Source: Rhyzopertha dominica (lineage: Eukaryota; Arthropoda; Insecta; Coleoptera; Bostrichidae). Taken from it: DNA of 64,000 nt. Location: NCBI GenBank assembly GCA_025024175.1, contig QCXZ01000041.1:23679786-23743785 (forward strand). Reading direction: 5' to 3'. Below are positions 37,166 to 47,094 of this stretch, piece after piece; within the stretch, counting starts at the first letter, position 1; every line of letters starts with the position of its first letter. The translations under genes were made by a program, and so were the position numbers. The notes below the pieces were generated by a model, which was not told the DNA's origin, searched no databases, and saw nothing but the letters and a program-made list of their open reading frames with translations.

Positions 37166-37355
37166 AGCTCTGTTTATTGAAAAGCAACGGTTTCATAATA
37201 ATTATGCGCCCTGGATGACATAAAACTTACCATTATTAATGATACTAAGAGAAAAAGCTATGCCAAAATTTAAGAATCCTTATAAATAATCAAATTTTGG
37301 GTTATAATGTCGTTCCTATGTAATATATGTTCCTATTTCAGTTGGTAAATATTAC

Positions 37356-37387
37356 CTTTGAATATAGAATGTATTCTATATTCAAAG
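37356..37387. repeat. Perfect 15-bp inverted repeat with 2-nt spacer
   Basis: CTTTGAATATAGAAT, GT, ATTCTATATTCAAAG: no mismatch in either arm. Flanking bases (attac and gatattacc) are also partly symmetric. It may be the collapsed core of a MITE or a hairpin-prone site. Confidence 0.8.
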
Positions 37388-37399
37388 ATATTACCTAAC

Positions 37400-38060
37400 A
37401 TGCCTATATAGTTATATTTATGTAATTCACCGCGAATCACACTTCAAATAGTACGCGTTGCCGGTCTAAATTTTTTTGCAACTTCAACTGTACCTACTAC
37501 ACTCGGTTTCAAAATTAATGCAACGTGTATATCGGGCTAAAATGCTATTATTGACTCATCAAATATCATTATATCAAATAGACGGTACTTATCCTCTTGG
37601 TCATTACTGTACATTTTTCTTAAACAACGCTATAATAAGCTTACTGGGGAAAATTTAAAACTTCTGACCGTTCCATTACTTTGCCAACTTACCGTACGTC
37701 TGTTCAGTACAGCAAAAAAAATATAGTACTTATCTGTATAGTATCTAAATAATTTATCTTCATGAAGGCATAACAGAAAATTATGACAGCAAAATTTGCA
37801 TATATTTGTAAAGTCTTTACCTTGAGAATTTTCATATGTTGCTGTTGAATTAATAAAATGATAAAATATTGCAAAAATTAATCTTGCTAGTTAAGCATAG
37901 TCCATGGCCCTTAAAGAACTGACAAACTTGCTCATAGTTATAATATAATGCAAATAATCTAAAATGTTTTATCAAAATTCTACACAGGACAACAAGCAAA
38001 ACATTGTAAATACCATAGAAAGTAATACTGCTCTACTATCCGCAGTTAAAAAAGATAATG
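37400..38060. other. No gene recognised
   Basis: AT-rich flank upstream and downstream of the tRNA-Gln gene. The only signal is the T-run on the minus strand (38048-38053) that ends the tRNA transcript. Confidence 0.35.
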
Positions 38061-38066
38061 TAACTG

Positions 38067-38138
38067 AGGTCCCACCGAGATTTGAACTCGGATCGCTGGA
38101 TTCAAAGTCCAGAGTGCTAACCATTACACCATGGGACC
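38067..38138 (-). tRNA. tRNA-Gln, anticodon TTG
   Basis: A 72-nt cloverleaf on the minus strand. Acceptor GGTCCCA pairs with TGGGACC and the discriminator base is T. The D arm reads TGTAATGGTTAGCA. The anticodon arm CTGGA-CTTTGAA-TCCAG places TTG at 38105-38103 (glutamine, CAA codons). The T arm CCGAG-TTCAAAT-CTCGG contains a good B box. A TTTTTT run about 14 nt downstream (38053-38048) serves as RNA polymerase III terminator. All stems are paired, so this looks functional. Confidence 0.95.
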
Positions 38139-38159
38139 AACGTGAACATGTTTTTCGTA

Positions 38160-38890
38160 AACGAATTTAATAAAGTAATGCAATTGTATAAGTTTAAGTA
38201 TTATTCTTAGGCAAATTAATTCTTATTTTTATTACTTATTCTTTGAATTTTATAACAAATGCACGTCGATAATTACAATCCTATAATGTTTAATAGGCTA
38301 TTATGTTACTATTACAGCACGGGCGCAGAGCCGGTTGCCTAACTTCGGTAAAACAAGCCCCCATTGAAATTCGGTACAACCTATTATACGGTTGTCTGAA
38401 TATTCAGACAAATCCAATACCTATTTTTTTCTGAATTTCAAGCGGTTCTAGCCTTTCAGAATTAATAGGACATACAACACACATTTAAGACAAAGAATAT
38501 TACGTATTTTTAGTAGTTGGTTATTTTCCTAGTTAGCTTGTTTTATAATATTTCAGATTGAGTTATAGGGTTTTACCAAACAAAATAATGTTTCTGATCA
38601 CTACGTGTTACATGAAAACTAAAACAAGAAACAACTGCACGCATTAATCTATTTTTATGCAAATATTTGAAAATTATTGATACGACGACTGAAAAGGGAT
38701 TATAACAGCGCCAAACACTAGATTGGTAGGTAAGTATACGCTTTTTTCTAGCTTCCGCCACGGATAAATAAACAGTTTCTGTTCTCTATATTAATTAAAT
38801 ATATTTTGAAGTATTCTAAAACATAATTTCGTGGTTGATATAGTTTTTACAGTCGCAATATATAAAAAATACCTAGCGACTAATTCTATT
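38160..38890. other. No gene recognised
   Basis: AT-rich spacer between tRNA-Gln and the long inverted repeat. Short word ttcagacaa on both sides of tgtctgaatattcagac (near 38393-38411) makes a small palindrome only. Confidence 0.35.
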
Positions 38891-38893
38891 TAC

Positions 38894-40311
38894 TATGGAA
38901 CGCCGTTTTACTCTTTATTTGGAAATATTATAAAGTATTACAGAAATAAACTATCCTGTTAAATGCGAAATATAAGTAATGTTTCTAAAGAAATATCAGA
39001 ATTAAAATTATTGTTGCACATTTTGCGCGGTATATTTTAGATACTTTAACTTACGAAGCTCATATTTTTATTTATACGAGCGCAAATCGTAAACACAATA
39101 ATTCTATCACTAAAATTCTTGTCGAACTAGACAAGTATAAAATTAATTTGGCGCTGGCGTAGCATTTCGCTAGGTAAAATACCATTGTTGTAATAGTTCG
39201 TATATTCATCGCTGCCTAAAACTCACGTTTAAAAGAGTAAAAGATTCGCGTTTACAGTACAAATAAGTTAACTCGGTTTGGTTGCCTTGCTTTTAAAATA
39301 ATAATCTATCGCAAAAATTGACGATAATTTTTAAAAGCAGAATTCAGATTAGTATTAAAAATAATTCCTTGAAATAAAATTATTGTTTGTGTTAGCGACG
39401 CCTTTTAAATTATACTTAAATATTTGAGAAGAAAACACCGCTGCAATATGTAGTTAAAGAAAGCATAAACTATCACAAAAATAAACTATGCTGTTAAATA
39501 CGAAATATAAATAATGTTTCTAAAGAAATGTCAGAATTAAAAATATTGTTGTACAAATTGCGCGGTATCTTTTAGATACTTGCACATTTCTGTGCTTGTT
39601 TCATTGATATATCGTAACATAAACTGTATAAAAATACATTCCATATTTAAAATAACCTTTAAATTGAACAATTATCAATTTAATTTTCAACATTTCTAGG
39701 TTTATTGAATTTTTGTGTTAATTTGTTGGCATTTTTACCATATTTAAACGAATAATTTAAGCGATGGTTTAATTTATAATTTTGTTGAATTTAGGAGATT
39801 GTTCAATTTTACGTATACCTTGCATTTGAGCAACTTGTTATTTCATTTAAACGATGTTGAATTTTTCAGACTGTTGAATTAAAACGATAGTTTGATATAC
39901 GAGCTTCTTGCTATTAAATCTACATTTGAAATGTTTCCGAATTTTTGTGATTGTTGAATTTAACAGATTGTTTGCTTTTCGCGCACTCACTGCTTCCAAA
40001 TAACTTGTTAATTAATTTAAAAGATTGTTATTTTCTAGATAGTTGATTTAAAATGTTTGTTTCATGTACGAGTTGCTCGCGATTAAACCTGTGTATTATA
40101 TTTCCCAATTTTTACGATTGTTGAATTTCTAAGATACATTTAAAAATATCATGTATCTTTTTAATTCATAGATTTAAAAATATCAAGTATCGTTTTAATT
40201 CATGTATATTTTTAATTCGGCGCTGCTGCGGGCGGAATTTTGTGTTATGTAAGTGTTGCTTTCTCGCTGCATAGTGCAAAATCCATAAATACAGTGTTGC
40301 CAACTATTCAA
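38894..40311 (+). repeat. Long inverted repeat, left arm
   Basis: From tatggaacgccgttttac to cagtgttgccaactattcaa this arm matches the reverse complement of 47158-47970 at high identity, for instance gcgcactcactgcttccaaa and ggcgctgctgcgggcggaa in both. The left arm has an extra block (about 39056-39470) bordered by two copies of a 110-bp piece (38935-39050 and 39475-39585). Toward its inner end it holds tandem words tttaaaaatatcaagtatcg. No coding motif. It may be one copy of a repeat family of about 0.85 kb. Confidence 0.75.
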
Positions 40312-40326
40312 TTTGTACGTAAGATA

Positions 40327-40331
40327 GTATC
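40327..40331. repeat. Target-site duplication GTATC (left)
   Basis: GTATC directly precedes the left LTR and is repeated at 46384-46388 directly after the right LTR. A 5-bp duplication is usual for BEL/Pao insertions. Confidence 0.9.
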
Positions 40332-40570
40332 TGTACGGTGATTTGTTTGATAGTTTAAATAAATAATAACACTGTGTATAACGCAAAAATGGACTGTATT
40401 TTCTTGTTCTATTACATTTTCTTTCGCACACATGCGAACTCTACAGTAGCTGAACAAGAAGTCATGAAATATTACATTTACATGGCGGAAGCCCGGAAAC
40501 GCACACATAGAGGGCGCTGCCGTCTGCATACGCAAATCCTGTTCGAATTCAAATTTAAAAAGTCCAAACA
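40332..40570 (-). repeat. 3' LTR of the BEL/Pao element
   Basis: TGTACGGTG...AGTCCAAACA on the plus strand, 239 bp, one mismatch to the other LTR. The purine-rich tract AAGGTGGCCGGCA (minus strand, 40571-40583) directly precedes it and is the likely polypurine tract; the Gag-Pol stop lies 29 bp upstream. Confidence 0.95.
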
Positions 40571-40599
40571 TGCCGGCCACCTTGAAAGAGCAATGGCTT

Positions 40600-43500
40600 T
40601 CAATATTTTTCACAAAACAGTTCGATCAATTGGGTTACTGCCCGTTTTACTGTTCCACTCGAAGTTTTCACAGACACCACCCGCACAATTCCATCCTTTC
40701 CTGGATGTGTTTCCACGATTCGTCCTCTTCGCCAAGTCATGGGTGGTGTGTAATCCCGGAGTAGAACCAACTGGCCCACACGTAGTTGATGTGAAGAGTC
40801 TTGATACCATTTGGTGCGTCGTGGTAGAGTTTGCAGGTAGTCCTGCGACCATTTCCTCCAAAACTGCTGACGTAGTTGTTCCATTAAACGAAAGCGTTTT
40901 AAATAAGTCATCGGTGCATTTAGAACATCCTGTTCTGGTATAGCAAGTAGATTGTCACCTATCAGGAAGTGGGCTGGAGTAAGGAAGTTGTAGTCATTGG
41001 GATCGGAAGATAAAGAAATTAATGGTCTGGAGTTCAATATGGCTTCTATTTGTGTAAACAATGTATGTAATTCTTCAAATGTGAATGAAACGTTGTTTGT
41101 TATGCAATAAAGATGTCTTTTTACTGACTTGACTGCAGCTTCCCAAATTCCTCCAAAGTGAGGAGACTTAGCAGGATTGAATTTCCAAACTATTCCTTGA
41201 TGGCTAAGATAATTAGATACAGATTCGATGTGCTCTTTATCTGAATTTAACGCATAAAGTTTTTTAATTTCGTTGTTAGCCCCTATAAAGTTTGTGCCGT
41301 TGTCTGAAAATATTGTATTGCATAAACCTCTGCGGGCTACAAATCTTTTCAGACAAGCTAAAAATGCTTCTGTACTTAAACTACTAACTACCTCTAAATG
41401 GACAGCTTTGGTGGAGAAACAGATGAAAACACATAAATATGCCTTATCAGTTCGTTTTCCTCTACCCCTTTCACGAATTGTGAACGGACCTGCAAAGTCA
41501 GTTCCACATATACTGAATGGGCGTGAAGGAGTCACTCTGGCTTCAGGAAGATCACTCATTAGTGGCTGTAAACGAGTGTGTGTCATGCGTCTGCATATTA
41601 TGCAATTGCGAATTTCTCGTTTGACAGTTACAAGTCCAGAAATAATCCAGTATTTTTGACGTAAAGAATTTAATATGAATTGAGCGCCTGAGTGAAAGTA
41701 TAATTTGTGGTAGTAGTTTATTAATAATGTTGTAAAACGATGCTTCGCTGGAAGTATTATAGGGTGTTTTTGGTCATACTTGAGATGAGAATGAGTAAGT
41801 CTTCCACCCACACGAATGATTCTGTTGTCATCTAGAAAAGGTTTGAGTGGTAGTAATTTACTTTTTGATGACAATGTACCTGCCTTTAGGCTGTTGATAT
41901 CTTCAAGATATTCTGAGCATTGAGTTACCCTTATCAAATATTGCAATGATTGATTTAATTCACGGGTATTTAGTGGTCCCACGTCTCTAGATTTTTTAGC
42001 TTTACGGCAGTTATTAAGAAATCGTAAGCAGAATGCTACAGTTCTCTGAATTTTAATCAAACTTGAACAATCATTTAAGATTTTTAGCAATAAATTTGTA
42101 GATGTTTCTGTTGTTATCAAACTAACATTGGTTTTCAATTCTGGAATATCCGTGTGATTTAATGGAGGACAGGACATTGGCCATGAATGTTCACTGTTTA
42201 CAAGAAATTCTGGGCCATGCCACCACAATGTGGACTCAAATAGCCTTTGAGGACTAGCTCCTCTTGAAATTATGTCCGCAGGATTATGTTGACTTCGGAT
42301 ATGATGCCACTGAGATGATTTGGTGAGTCTAACAATGTCCGAAACTCGATTGCCAACAAAAGTTTTTAGCTGATTTGGGGGTTTATTCAACCAGGACAAT
42401 ACAATTGTGGAATCTGTCCAGAAAAAAGTTTCTGATATATCCAAATTTAATATTGAAATTATTTTGTTAATTAATTTGGCGAGCAGATGAGCTGCACAAA
42501 GCTCTAGCCTGGGTAGTGTTACAACCTTTATTGGTGCAACTCTGCTTTTTGAACACAATAACTGAGTGTGGACGTTTCCTGTAGAATCTACGCATCTTAA
42601 ATAAATGCATGCTCCGTAACATGTTTCACTGGCATCTGCAAAGCCATGTAGCTGTATATTTTCAGGATGTGCGCATAGTACATGTCTTGGTATAGAAAAT
42701 TTGTCTAGGTAAGGCAGATTGTCACAAAAATTAACCCAGTCTGAATATAAACTCATTGGAACTGATTCGTCCCAATCCAATTTGAGAGACCACAGTTTTT
42801 GTAAAATCAATTTTGCTTGAACCATAACGGGTCCAATTATTCCCAATGGGTCAAACAACTTACTTACAGAAGATAAGATTGTACGCTTGGTGACATTATG
42901 AGTAACAGCATCTAATTTGATACAGTAATGAAAACTGTCAGATTTTGGATTCCAAATTAAACCAAGAGTCTTAACTGTTTCGTTGTCATTAAATTTAACA
43001 TTCTCATTAACGCTTGAAACATTGTGTAGGATGCTCGGATCATTTGATGACCACTTTCTTAAGGGAAATCCATAATTAGACATTAATTTGTTAAGTTCAT
43101 CAATGAGTTTAGAAGCATGCTCTTTAGTGTCAGTACCGCTTATTAGATCATCTACATAGAAATCATTCTTGATTACGGTGCAAGCTTCTGGAAAATTTTG
43201 CGAATTGTCTTCAGCTATTTGGACAAAACATCTGGTTGCTAAATAAGGTGCTGAAGCAGTGCCATAGGTGACTGTGTTTAGTTGGTAACATTTGATAGGT
43301 TCATATCTGTCATTACGCCAAAGAATGTTTTGATAAATCCTATTGTCAGGGTGGACTAAAACTTGTCTATACATTTTTTCACAATCGGCAGTAAATACAA
43401 ATAGATGAGTGCGAAAACGCAATAATATGCAGAATAAGTCAGATTGCACTGTTGGACCGACTTCTAACATATCATTTAATGAAACTCCGGTGGAACTCTT

Positions 43501-45483
43501 ACAAGAACCATCAAAGACTATTCTGATTTTAGAAGTTGTGCTATCTGGTTTCCAGACAGCATGGTGTGGAAGAAAACAAGCAGTTGATTTTTGGTGTTCT
43601 GTGTAGTTGACACATTGCATATGACCTAAGTATTCATATTCATTCATGAACTCAGTATACATGTGTTTTAATTCAGGGTCATTCTGAAATCGTCTTTCTT
43701 GAGCAATGAATCTGCGATGGGCAATGCTGTATGTTTCACCCAAATCAGGTTTATTAGATTTGAACGGTAATTTTACTACAAATCTCCCCTGTTCACTGCG
43801 TGTAGTGGTTTTTACAAAGAAATCTTCACAATAATCATGGTTTTTCATTTGAATCGAATTATCATTGTTAACCTCTTCCAGGTTCCAAAAATCAGTTAGC
43901 TGATCCTGAATTGTTTGATTAGTTGATTTTGATGAAAGGCAACATGTTAAATTGTGCGCTTTAGAATGATTTTGAGGCAAAACTATAGTACCAGAGATAA
44001 CCCAACCAAAATGTGTTTTTTGAGCTATTGGTAAGTGTTGTCCTAATGATATCTGCCCGATGCAGAGTACTTGCCAGAATGTTTCCGCACCTAATAACAA
44101 ATCAATTTCACTTGATTCATTAAAAGAATTGTCAGCCAGTATTATATTGTTGGGAATGTTAAGTTGTTCCTTACTAAAGGATGTTTGTGGAAGATTTTGA
44201 GTAATTTCAGGTAGCACTAAGCAAGGTATTGTGCAATGAAATGGATTATGTAGCGATTCAATTTTTACATTTACTTCACACATCACATGTGATTCTGAAT
44301 TGTTGATTCCTGTAATTGGAATGTTAACCTTCTTACCATTCAACCCTAATTCATTATATATTCTGAGAGTCAAAAAGTTTGATTGAGATGCAGAATCTAA
44401 AAGAATTCTGCAAACAGTTTTGTCGCCATTTGGTTTATATACATAAACTAGTGCAGTTGGTAAAAGAGCAGGAGTTTTTGTTTTTCTAGAGCAATTTAGA
44501 CTGACTGTAGGTTCAGTTTTGCTAATTTCATTATTTGACGATGATGGGACAGGTTTACGAGTTTCAGCATTAGCTGTTTCATTGTTTGGCAAATGTAAGA
44601 GTGTATTATGTTTTTGTTTACAGATCTGACAGAGCGATGATGACTTACAAAACTTTGTAGCATGGTTAAATCGCAAACAATTTTTGCAAAGCTTTAATTT
44701 AGATATTTCGCCTATTCTATCAGCTATCGACAGCTCTAAAAATCTTTTACATAAGTGCAATGGATTGTTGCCTTTACAAAATTTGCATGTCACACTTTGT
44801 GTAGTAACGTTAGCAACACGTGTATGATTTTTTTCAAGAGGTGGCAAACGTTTACTTGTTTGTAGGGATTCTAGCAGCTGACATTTTTTTGTTAGAAAAT
44901 TGATCAGGGTGCTCGTTGTTGGTAATTCCGATAGTTCAGATCGAACCTTTTCCCAGTCTCTTTTTGTGACTGAATCCAGCTTAGAAGAAATTAAGTATAT
45001 GATAAGAGTATCCCAGTACTCTACGGGTTGTTTTAACATTTTTAATGCTCGCAAGTGCTTCTGAAAATTATTTAATAAGTTGTTTAATGCAACGTATGAC
45101 TCCTTGTTTACAGCCTCTAACTCAAACAATCCTTTTACATGTGTGTGAATAATAAACGGTTTATTTTCAAAACGTTGCTTGAGCAGTTCCCAAGCTATTT
45201 CATAATTGTCAGATGAAACTTCCATTGACTGTATCATTAGAGACGCTTCTCCTTTTAAAGCAGAACGTAAATAATGGAACTTCTGCACATTGGTTAATGA
45301 TTCATTATCATTAATCAATGATTTAAATGTGTCATAGAAACATAACCAGGTGTCATATTCACCGTTAAAAGTTGGTAGTGATAGGGTGGGTAATTTGATT
45401 TGACTTAAATCACTTTTACTACTGTTTAGTGAAATGTTTTCAATATTAGAAACTGAAACAGTATCATTTTGTTCAATGAACAT
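40600..45483 (-). CDS. BEL/Pao Gag-Pol polyprotein (main frame)
   Basis: A 1,627-codon frame from ATG 45483 to TGA 40602-40600. Domains by residue: DUF1759-type Gag about 30-200 (LPTFNGEYDTW); CCHC zinc knuckle 266-279 (CKNCLRFNHATKFC); A17 protease with Asp363 (LLDSASQSNF); reverse transcriptase about 640-860 with Asp700 (TADCEKMY) and YVDD 776-779; RNase H with Asp950, Glu994, Asp1024 and Asp1070; H2C2 integrase zinc finger His1259, His1264, Cys1294, Cys1297; integrase core Asp1329, Asp1394, Glu1448; C-terminal DUF5641-type region (PRRTKWY, WRRGRI). No envelope frame. All catalytic residues looked for are present. The frame is open upstream of this ATG to about 45564 and there carries more Gag, so the annotated ATG is probably not the natural start. 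Confidence 0.95.
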   Translation of the reverse strand: MFIEQNDTVSVSNIENISLNSSKSDLSQIKLPTLSLPTFNGEYDTWLCFYDTFKSLINDNESLTNVQKFHYLRSALKGEASLMIQSMEVSSDNYEIAWELLKQRFENKPFIIHTHVKGLFELEAVNKESYVALNNLLNNFQKHLRALKMLKQPVEYWDTLIIYLISSKLDSVTKRDWEKVRSELSELPTTSTLINFLTKKCQLLESLQTSKRLPPLEKNHTRVANVTTQSVTCKFCKGNNPLHLCKRFLELSIADRIGEISKLKLCKNCLRFNHATKFCKSSSLCQICKQKHNTLLHLPNNETANAETRKPVPSSSNNEISKTEPTVSLNCSRKTKTPALLPTALVYVYKPNGDKTVCRILLDSASQSNFLTLRIYNELGLNGKKVNIPITGINNSESHVMCEVNVKIESLHNPFHCTIPCLVLPEITQNLPQTSFSKEQLNIPNNIILADNSFNESSEIDLLLGAETFWQVLCIGQISLGQHLPIAQKTHFGWVISGTIVLPQNHSKAHNLTCCLSSKSTNQTIQDQLTDFWNLEEVNNDNSIQMKNHDYCEDFFVKTTTRSEQGRFVVKLPFKSNKPDLGETYSIAHRRFIAQERRFQNDPELKHMYTEFMNEYEYLGHMQCVNYTEHQKSTACFLPHHAVWKPDSTTSKIRIVFDGSCKSSTGVSLNDMLEVGPTVQSDLFCILLRFRTHLFVFTADCEKMYRQVLVHPDNRIYQNILWRNDRYEPIKCYQLNTVTYGTASAPYLATRCFVQIAEDNSQNFPEACTVIKNDFYVDDLISGTDTKEHASKLIDELNKLMSNYGFPLRKWSSNDPSILHNVSSVNENVKFNDNETVKTLGLIWNPKSDSFHYCIKLDAVTHNVTKRTILSSVSKLFDPLGIIGPVMVQAKLILQKLWSLKLDWDESVPMSLYSDWVNFCDNLPYLDKFSIPRHVLCAHPENIQLHGFADASETCYGACIYLRCVDSTGNVHTQLLCSKSRVAPIKVVTLPRLELCAAHLLAKLINKIISILNLDISETFFWTDSTIVLSWLNKPPNQLKTFVGNRVSDIVRLTKSSQWHHIRSQHNPADIISRGASPQRLFESTLWWHGPEFLVNSEHSWPMSCPPLNHTDIPELKTNVSLITTETSTNLLLKILNDCSSLIKIQRTVAFCLRFLNNCRKAKKSRDVGPLNTRELNQSLQYLIRVTQCSEYLEDINSLKAGTLSSKSKLLPLKPFLDDNRIIRVGGRLTHSHLKYDQKHPIILPAKHRFTTLLINYYHKLYFHSGAQFILNSLRQKYWIISGLVTVKREIRNCIICRRMTHTRLQPLMSDLPEARVTPSRPFSICGTDFAGPFTIRERGRGKRTDKAYLCVFICFSTKAVHLEVVSSLSTEAFLACLKRFVARRGLCNTIFSDNGTNFIGANNEIKKLYALNSDKEHIESVSNYLSHQGIVWKFNPAKSPHFGGIWEAAVKSVKRHLYCITNNVSFTFEELHTLFTQIEAILNSRPLISLSSDPNDYNFLTPAHFLIGDNLLAIPEQDVLNAPMTYLKRFRLMEQLRQQFWRKWSQDYLQTLPRRTKWYQDSSHQLRVGQLVLLRDYTPPMTWRRGRIVETHPGKDGIVRVVSVKTSSGTVKRAVTQLIELFCEKY

Positions 45484-45485
45484 TT

Positions 45486-45755
45486 TTACTTTTGTGATGA
45501 GAGCGTAATAGAGGTTTTCAAATGAATCTCTTTCACTATCTGTGTTTCCGCAGGGGAAGAATCAAGATTTTCAATTTCATCCTGTATTGTATTAAATTCA
45601 GATAAAGAAGGCATTACATTTGCTAGCCTTTCTTTTAGCTGTGAAAACATAACCTGATCTTGAAGATCAGCAGTCTCTACAAAATTTTGGAAACGCGATA
45701 AATTGCGTTTTACGTTTGATCGTTTTGTGATTAATTTGTCCAGTTGTTTAGACAT
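45486..45755 (-). CDS. BEL/Pao Gag N-terminal frame, broken by a frame change
   Basis: Eighty-nine codons from ATG 45755 (MSKQLDKLITKRSNVKRN) to TAA 45488-45486, two bases before the ATG of the main frame. The N-terminal helix with basic start and SEFNTIQDEIENLD is typical of the first part of BEL Gag. After about residue 68 the residues stop resembling Gag, while the other frame starts to, so the break lies near the run of four Gs at 45553-45556. It could be a one-base indel in this copy, an assembly error in the run, or (less likely, no classical slippery site) programmed frameshifting. Confidence 0.8.
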   Translation of the reverse strand: MSKQLDKLITKRSNVKRNLSRFQNFVETADLQDQVMFSQLKERLANVMPSLSEFNTIQDEIENLDSSPAETQIVKEIHLKTSITLSSQK

Positions 45756-46122
45756 GATTATAAATAAACGTGGTACGATTGTAAACAAATGCAAAAAATG
45801 AAATGTAAACAGATGTTTTTGTTTGTTTACAAATAAATACAACGAAATATTCAAGTTGTTGCACGCAAGATTTATACACATGCACGATACGATGTTTACA
45901 CAAATGCGGTAAAAATGTATATGGAATACAAAAGGAGGTGACTTACGTGTGCTAATTATCGTCTTTGGATGCCAATAAGTCTGCTGATGATCCAGATAAA
46001 TGCTGAATAAATAATAAATGCTGACCAACAACGAACGACGTATATCCCTACGCAAGCCAGGAACGATGGTGATGGCAACAAAACGTTGCTGCGTATCAAA
46101 CGATACTATAAAAATCCGGTTG

Positions 46123-46140
46123 ATCGGGTCGATAGGACCA
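46123..46140 (-). other. Probable primer-binding site
   Basis: On the minus strand TGGTCCTATCGACCCGAT starts four bases after the 5' LTR. TGG complements the CCA end of a tRNA, as required for first-strand priming. I could not assign the tRNA species. Confidence 0.6.
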
Positions 46141-46144
46141 AAAA

Positions 46145-46383
46145 TGTACGGTGATTTGTTTGATAGTTTAAATAAATAATAACACTGTGTATAACGCAAA
46201 AATGGACTGTATTTTCTTGTTCTATTACATTTTCTTTCGCACACATGCGAACTCTACAGTAGCTGAACAAGAAGTCATGAAATATTACATTTACATGGCG
46301 GAAGCCCGGAAACGCACACATAGAGGGCGCTGCCGTCTGCATACGCAAATCCTGTTCGAATTCAAATTTAAAAAATCCAAACA
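46145..46383 (-). repeat. 5' LTR of the BEL/Pao element
   Basis: 239 bp, TGTACGGTG...AATCCAAACA on the plus strand, identical to the other LTR except one G/A difference. The near identity indicates insertion too recent for many mutations. Confidence 0.95.
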
Positions 46384-46388
46384 GTATC

Positions 46389-46896
46389 CAATAATACTTG
46401 TACGGTTATTTTAGAGTAAATTCATACATTTAAAAATATCAAGTATCGTTTTAGTTCATGTATCTTTTTAACTTGGCGCTGCTGCGGGCATTGTTGCTAC
46501 AATACAGAGCGACAATGCGAGGACACGACCAGGGTTGCCAGAGTCAGTACAAATGTCCGGATTCGAGTATTTTTTACAGGCCATCAGTACAATTTAACAA
46601 AATCAGCGCGTTTTGACGGCTTGGGTTTGGGCAATTTGCAATTTACTAACAGCGCAGACGGCAATTCTAAAATGCATAATTCGCCTTGCACCAAGCAGTT
46701 GCCAAGTTGCCAAGGAAATTAAATTAGTAAACAATAACCTTGTACTTTCAAATATGCAACCATTAACACAATTTATCAACTACAGTCGTATAATATGTGG
46801 CGATCGATAACTGTTTATAATAAACCAAGTGCAAGGTTGAGTTTCATTTAAAACTACCGCACAAGTATAATTGAATACGATCTTATCCATTGAATC

Positions 46897-46898
<2 letters not shown>
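46389..46898. other. Interior of the inverted-repeat island, no gene
   Basis: 46420-46488 repeats the inner part of the left arm in direct orientation (tttaaaaatatcaagtatcg, ggcgctgctgcggg). The remainder up to the AT tract has no recognised coding motif; the frame 46613-46810 is open but featureless. Confidence 0.5.

Positions 46899-46962
<64 letters not shown>
46899..46962. repeat. (AT)n microsatellite, first tract
   Basis: About 32 uninterrupted AT units. It forms the left border of the 130-bp hairpin-bearing segment, with a second tract on the other side. Confidence 0.98.
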
Positions 46963-46964
<2 letters not shown>

Positions 46965-47091
46965 AATAAACTTATTTGCGGTCGTCTAATGTCACTATTC
47001 AGCCCTGACGAAGACTGCAATAAAGCAGTCGAAAGCTTGGCAAGAATAAAGAGTTTTCTTTGATTTTTTACCACCAGGTCGAATTCCCCCA

Positions 47092-47094
<3 letters not shown>
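46963..47094 (+). mobile_element. Penelope-like end with hammerhead-like hairpin between (AT)n tracts
   Basis: Core CTGACGA (47005-47011), one extra A, stem GACTGC/GCAGTC (47013-47018 with 47025-47030), then GAAA (47031-47034) and the self-complementary AGCT. Outer stem TATTC and GCC (46996-47004) pair with GGC and GAATA (47039-47048). This matches a type I hammerhead with a stem III that could only form in a dimer, as described for Penelope-like elements, which often insert in AT repeats. The extra A before stem II departs from the classical core. No reverse transcriptase or GIY-YIG domain is present. Confidence 0.5.

Larger units (their letters stand above)
40332..46383 (-). mobile_element. 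BEL/Pao LTR retrotransposon, nearly intact and recent
   Basis: A 6,052-bp element read on the minus strand: 5' LTR 46145-46383, primer-binding site, short gag-start frame, a 1,627-codon Gag-Pol frame, 3' LTR 40332-40570. The two 239-bp LTRs begin TGT and end ACA and differ at a single position (g at 40562, a at 46374 region). A 5-bp duplication (GTATC) borders it. Domain order Gag(DUF1759)-zinc knuckle-A17 protease-RT-RNase H-integrase places it in BEL/Pao. One frame break in the N-terminal gag separates the two frames. It landed about 20 bp inside the inner end of the left arm of a long inverted repeat. Confidence 0.97.

Noticed and set aside
37964..38170. 68-codon plus-strand frame PPRFELGSLDSKSR
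   Set aside because: Typical antisense translation of a tRNA gene (tRNA-Gln on the minus strand).
40374..40943. 189-codon plus-strand frame
   Set aside because: It is antisense to the 3' LTR and the end of BEL Gag-Pol; the first part recurs identically at 46187-46414 as LTR antisense.
45486..45490. Stop-restart coupling (TAA two bases before ATG) between the two BEL frames
   Set aside because: Gag similarity continues in the second frame upstream of that ATG, so a frame change near 45553 explains the data better than reinitiation.
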